This document shows, piece by piece, positions 7,040 to 9,923 of a stretch of DNA of 9,923 bases (within the stretch, counting starts at the first letter, position 1; every line of letters begins with the position of its first letter). The DNA comes from Eubacteriales Family XIII. Incertae Sedis bacterium. GTDB taxonomy: Bacteria; Bacillota; Clostridia; Peptostreptococcales; Anaerovoracaceae. The stretch covers positions 1 to 9,923 of the forward strand of contig JAITTH010000085.1 of NCBI GenBank assembly GCA_031287295.1, given 5' to 3'. Both the position numbers and the translations under genes were made by a program. A model generated the notes under the pieces. That model was not told the DNA's origin and did not search any database. It saw nothing but the letters and a program-made list of their open reading frames with translations.

Positions 7040-8278
7040 ATGTTTCAAGACGGAATGTTGAAATTTGAAAGAACCGAAGATCGGGCTGCGAAAATCATCG
7101 TTGTCGGTATTGGCGGTGGTGGTGGAAATGCGGTCAACCGCATGATTGATGCAGAGTTAAAAGGCGTCGAGTACATTGCCATCAACACAGATGTTCAGGA
7201 TCTTTCTGCATCGAAAGCCGATATTAAGATCCAAATTGGCGATAAGGTTACCGGCGGACTCGGTTCGGGTGGCAATCCCGAAAAAGGACAGCTTTCTGCG
7301 GAAGAGAGCATCCAGGAAATCGAAGCTGCGATCAAAGACGCAGATATGGTTTTCATCACCGCAGGCATGGGAGGAGGCACAGGCACGGGTGCCGCGCCGA
7401 TTGTTGCGAAACTCTCGCGCGATTTGGGCATTCTTACCGTGGGAATCGTAACCAAGCCCTTTAGCTTTGAAGGAAAAAAGCGTAGAGACAATGCGGAACT
7501 CGGCGTGAGTTATCTGAAAAAATTCGTCGATTCTCTTGTTGTGGTCCCCAACGATAAACTCTTGCTGATTGCAAGCAAAGATACAACCATCGATCAGGCG
7601 CTGCTTATGGCCAACGAGGTCTTAAAACAGGGCGTTCAAGCAATTACGGACATCATATCAAAGGCAGGTCTAATCAACCGCGATTTTGCAGATGTCAAGA
7701 CGGTGATGAGCAACCGTGGCATCGCGCATATCGGTATCGGGCACGGTTTTGGAGACAATTGTGTGTCGCAGGCCGTGAAAGGCGCAATCGAGAGCCCGCT
7801 TCTCGAAACTTCCATTGCCGGTGCAAAGGCCGTACTGTTGAATATTACAGGCGGAAAGAGCCTTACGATGCTGAATGTGAGCGAGGCGGCAGACCAGATC
7901 GAACAGGCAGCAGATCGTGATGCCATCGTTATTTTCGGAACATCCATTTTAGAAGATACTGACGGTGATGATGAAATGATTGTTACCGTTATCGCTACAG
8001 GATTTGAAGAGAAAACGATTCCTACGGCGGAGGTTACACCGGAATCCGTAAAGATGGCGATTGAGTCTGCCCATCGAAAAGAGCCGGTCGCACAAGCACC
8101 GCAAGCCCCCGTTCAGAGCAATTACGCCGCGACATCGTTTACAGACTTTGAAGAGCAGGACGACTTCGGCTTTGAAGATTTCTCCGAACCGATTCAAGAG
8201 TCTCTCTTGCCGGAAGATGATTATGATTCGGATGGAGGTCTCGATTTTTCGGTGCCCGATTTCCTAAAGAGAGATTGA
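7040..8278 (+). CDS. ftsZ: Cell division GTPase FtsZ
   Basis: FtsZ is the tubulin-like GTPase that polymerises into the Z ring at mid-cell and recruits the divisome. The 412-residue protein has the N-terminal nucleotide loop GIGGGGGNAVNRM (23-35), the tubulin signature GGGTGTG (111-117), the T7 synergy loop NRDFAD (213-218) whose aspartates complete the GTPase site of the neighbouring subunit, a conserved core to about 315, a variable acidic and proline-containing linker, and the C-terminal peptide DFSVPDFLKRD (402-412), which binds membrane tethers such as SepF or FtsA. All key residues are present. It has its own promoter and a strong ribosome site and is followed by a terminator-like hairpin, so it may form a single-gene unit in addition to being read from the upstream operon. 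Confidence 0.98.
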   Translation: MFQDGMLKFERTEDRAAKIIVVGIGGGGGNAVNRMIDAELKGVEYIAINTDVQDLSASKADIKIQIGDKVTGGLGSGGNPEKGQLSAEESIQEIEAAIKDADMVFITAGMGGGTGTGAAPIVAKLSRDLGILTVGIVTKPFSFEGKKRRDNAELGVSYLKKFVDSLVVVPNDKLLLIASKDTTIDQALLMANEVLKQGVQAITDIISKAGLINRDFADVKTVMSNRGIAHIGIGHGFGDNCVSQAVKGAIESPLLETSIAGAKAVLLNITGGKSLTMLNVSEAADQIEQAADRDAIVIFGTSILEDTDGDDEMIVTVIATGFEEKTIPTAEVTPESVKMAIESAHRKEPVAQAPQAPVQSNYAATSFTDFEEQDDFGFEDFSEPIQESLLPEDDYDSDGGLDFSVPDFLKRD

Positions 8279-8292
8279 TAAGACAATCCTCT

Positions 8293-8307
8293 CAACCTTA
8301 AGGGTTG
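8293..8307 (+). other. Small inverted repeat after ftsZ
   Basis: CAACC and GGTTG flank a five-base TTAAG loop, a short five-pair hairpin 14 bases after the ftsZ stop. It is weak and not followed by a T-run. It could be part of the ftsZ mRNA 3' end or chance. Confidence 0.2.
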
Positions 8308-8337
8308 CGCACGCATCAATACAGATAGACGAAGGAT

Positions 8338-8368
8338 ACGGCGGCGCTTTCAAAAATGCCGCCGTTTT
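8338..8368 (+). terminator. Rho-independent terminator-like hairpin after ftsZ
   Basis: ACGGCGGC (8338-8345) pairs perfectly with GCCGCCGT (8358-8365) around a 12-base loop, and the stem runs into a short TTTT tract. The eight-pair GC-rich stem is stable, but the T-tract is short, so termination may be partial. It lies 60 bases after ftsZ and ends ten bases before the first possible start of the methyltransferase. It therefore separates ftsZ from the methyltransferase-pheS unit or acts as a leader attenuator for that unit. Confidence 0.65.
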
Positions 8369-8377
8369 AAATGACGA

Positions 8378-9175
8378 TTGAGAAAACAATGGGAGACGGG
8401 CGAAAAAATCATCACTTCCGCGGAAAATCCCCGGATCAAAAGAGCACAGAAATTGAAGACGCGGAAAGGGCGAGACCGCGAAGGACTCTTTCTGTTGGAA
8501 GGAAAAAAACTTCTTCTGGAAGCGCTGAAATCGAAATTCCGCGTCGAAGATATTTTTATTCTGGATGATGGTGTCAATCGAAATGAATTGACAGAGCTGG
8601 ACGCGTACGGTATAAAACCGACACTCGTTCCGGCGCACATATTTAAGTTGCTTACCGAGACAGAAACGCCACAGGGTTTTCTTGCGACCGTCGCAAAACC
8701 CGAAGCGCAATTGCCGAAATCCGGCAGTCTGGTGGTGTTAGATCGTTTACAAGATCCGGGCAATGTCGGAACCATGATCAGAAGTGCCGATGCCGCAGGA
8801 TTTGCAGGTGTGATATTTGTAAAAGGAACGGTCGATCCTTTTGCGGGCAAGACGGTTCGTGCTGCCGCCGGTGCAATACTCAGGCTTCCCTTCTACTTTG
8901 CAGAAGATGAAGCGGCGGTTTTTTCTATCGTAAACGCGGCGGGCATTCGCAGTTTTGCCTGTACGATGTTTGCCGAAAAATCCTATACGGAGGCAGATCT
9001 TCGCGGGGATATTGCGCTCATCGTCGGAAACGAAGGTGGTGGAATTTCACAGGACTTTTTGGCGGGAGCGGCGGAACGAATCTACATACCGATGAGAGAA
9101 CAAAGCGAGTCGTTGAATGCGGCTGTAGCAGGGTCTATATTCATGTTTGAAAAGAGGAGGCAGGATGTTGGATAA
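8378..9175 (+). CDS. TrmH/SpoU-family RNA 2'-O-methyltransferase (YsgA/RlmP-like)
   Basis: This is a SAM-dependent SPOUT-class ribose methyltransferase. From a TTG start it has 265 residues: an N-terminal ITSAENPRIK opening and a substrate-binding domain (about 36-107, starting FLLEGKKLLLEAL), then the knotted catalytic domain with motif 1 DPGNVGTMIRSADAAGF (126-142, N129 and R135), VRAAAGAILRLPF, motif 2 LIVGNEGGGIS and motif 3 IPM-x5-SLNAAVA (237-251). Position directly before pheS matches Bacillus ysgA, reported to methylate the 23S rRNA A-loop (RlmP). Orthology is inferred from synteny and I cannot exclude RlmB or another SpoU protein. The start is uncertain: the frame opens after a stop at 8372-8374, the only usual start is TTG at 8378, and no Shine-Dalgarno is visible. 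A one-base loss in the six-A run at 8403-8408 would join ATG 8389 to this frame (see findings). Confidence 0.9.
   Translation: MRKQWETGEKIITSAENPRIKRAQKLKTRKGRDREGLFLLEGKKLLLEALKSKFRVEDIFILDDGVNRNELTELDAYGIKPTLVPAHIFKLLTETETPQGFLATVAKPEAQLPKSGSLVVLDRLQDPGNVGTMIRSADAAGFAGVIFVKGTVDPFAGKTVRAAAGAILRLPFYFAEDEAAVFSIVNAAGIRSFACTMFAEKSYTEADLRGDIALIVGNEGGGISQDFLAGAAERIYIPMREQSESLNAAVAGSIFMFEKRRQDVG
9155..9160 (+). promoter_or_regulatory. pheS Shine-Dalgarno site
   Basis: AGGAGG lies inside the end of the methyltransferase gene, four bases before the pheS ATG at 9165 and seven before the following TTG codon. It supports a pheS start here and coupled translation of the two genes. Confidence 0.7.
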
Positions 9176-9923
9176 AGCAAATGAAATTCTGGTTGAAGCC
9201 AGAGCGCTTATTGAGGCAGCAGAAGGAGAAGCAGGCTTGGAAGCCTTGCGCATCAAGTATCTTGGAAAAAAAGGAGCCTTGACATCGATTCTTCGTTCCA
9301 TGGGGTCCCTTTCTCCGGAAGAACGCAAAGTCTTTGGTCAGCAGGCAAATGCAGCACGTATAGAGATTGAAAACCTGCTTGACGAAAAGAAAAAAGACGC
9401 AGCGAATGCCGCCAAAGAGGAACGGTTCGTAAGAGAACGCGTAGACGTTACCGAACCCGGAAAAGTTCCCGAAAGTGGCAATCTGCATCCGATTACGCAG
9501 ACGATAGACGAGATTTCACGCATCTTCATTTCCATGGGCTATAGCATCGTAGAAGGTCCGGAGGTCGAGACGGTTTTTCACAACTTCGATGCGCTAAACG
9601 CTGCGCCGAACCACCCGTCGCGCGATCTTTCCGACACGTTTTACATTACGGAAAACACCTTGCTGCGCACGCAGACGTCTCCGGTTCAAATACGGACGCT
9701 TCAAGACAGAACCCCACCCATCAAGGTCATTTCTCCGGGACGCGTATTTCGTCCCGATACTCCGGATGCCACCCATTCACCGGTCTTTCATCAAATAGAA
9801 GGACTGCTTGTCGATGAAGGTGTTACGATGGCAGACCTAAAAGGCACGCTCGAAACATGGGCAAAGCGGATGTTCGGTGCAGGTACCGTCACGAAATTCC
9901 GTCCGCATTTCTTCCCCTTTACG
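9165..9923 (+). CDS. pheS: Phenylalanine--tRNA ligase alpha subunit PheS (3' partial)
   Basis: PheS is the catalytic alpha subunit of the cytoplasmic alpha2beta2 phenylalanyl-tRNA synthetase, a class II enzyme that activates Phe and charges tRNA-Phe. Reading from ATG 9165 gives MLDKANEILVEARAL and stays open to the right edge (253 of about 340 residues). An N-terminal coiled-coil tRNA-binding arm (about 1-85, charged) is followed by class II motif 1 around MGYSIVEGPEVE and a NFDALN-HPSRDLSDTFY segment. Motif 2 follows with SPGRVFRPD (R193, R196) and HSPVFHQIEG (FHQIEG 208-213). Motif 3 is off the window. The start overlaps the methyltransferase by 11 bases and has AGGAGG at 9155-9160. pheT would be expected next. 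No T-box leader is seen upstream of the pair within the window. Confidence 0.95.
   Translation, partial: MLDKANEILVEARALIEAAEGEAGLEALRIKYLGKKGALTSILRSMGSLSPEERKVFGQQANAARIEIENLLDEKKKDAANAAKEERFVRERVDVTEPGKVPESGNLHPITQTIDEISRIFISMGYSIVEGPEVETVFHNFDALNAAPNHPSRDLSDTFYITENTLLRTQTSPVQIRTLQDRTPPIKVISPGRVFRPDTPDATHSPVFHQIEGLLVDEGVTMADLKGTLETWAKRMFGAGTVTKFRPHFFPFT

Noticed and set aside
7011..7061. 17-codon upstream frame overlapping the ftsZ start (MDESLGGAGE...)
   Set aside because: It lacks a ribosome site, and the strong AGGAGG inside it clearly serves the ftsZ ATG at 7040.
8279..8377. T-box riboswitch upstream of the methyltransferase-pheS pair
   Set aside because: The gap is only 99 bases and lacks the conserved T-box sequence (AGGGTGG-ACCGCG type). 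The similar-looking AAGGGTTGCGCACG does not match.
1..9923. A hidden novel system, mobile element, CRISPR array or horizontally acquired island
   Set aside because: Every stretch over about 160 bases is occupied by a recognised housekeeping gene. No direct-repeat arrays, transposase motifs or obvious composition breaks were seen by eye.

Overview
The window is an ordinary but complete-looking piece of a bacterial division and cell wall (dcw) cluster, with every gene on the + strand. Gene content and order (murF-mraY-murD-ftsW-murG-ftsQ/divIB, then ftsZ, then a SpoU-type RNA methyltransferase next to pheS), purine-rich Shine-Dalgarno sites and protein character point to a low-to-moderate GC Gram-positive bacterium of the Bacillota, most likely class Clostridia. 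This placement is inferred from protein style and synteny, and I cannot name a genus.

Positions 1-6885 are a tightly packed array of six genes with gaps of no more than about 25 bases or 4-base ATGA overlaps, almost certainly one operon entering from upstream. MurF (N-terminus off the window) and MurD are ATP-dependent peptidoglycan precursor ligases. MraY and MurG build lipid I and lipid II at the membrane. FtsW is the SEDS glycan polymerase of the septum. FtsQ/DivIB is the bitopic divisome protein. Together they make the precursor, move it onto the lipid carrier and polymerise it at the division site.

Positions 6886-7039 are the only clear regulatory gap before ftsZ. The gap holds an extended -10 promoter, an upstream TGTGA-N6-TCACA dyad resembling a CRP/FNR-family operator, and a strong Shine-Dalgarno. 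ftsZ (7040-8278) is a full-length tubulin homologue with the usual C-terminal anchor peptide. No ftsA, sbp, murB or murC lies in the cluster, and no sporulation sigma genes follow ftsZ.

After ftsZ, a 99-base gap contains a terminator-like GC hairpin that ends only a few bases before the next coding frame. That frame encodes a YsgA/RlmP-like SPOUT rRNA 2'-O-methyltransferase with an unusual or disrupted start. It overlaps by 11 bases the start of pheS (phenylalanyl-tRNA synthetase alpha), which runs off the right edge.

I see no mobile element, CRISPR array, tRNA or rRNA, and no evidence for a novel multi-gene system. The observations worth a second look are regulatory (ftsZ promoter dyad, hairpin before the methyltransferase), start-site problems (methyltransferase, ftsW) and a few motif deviations.
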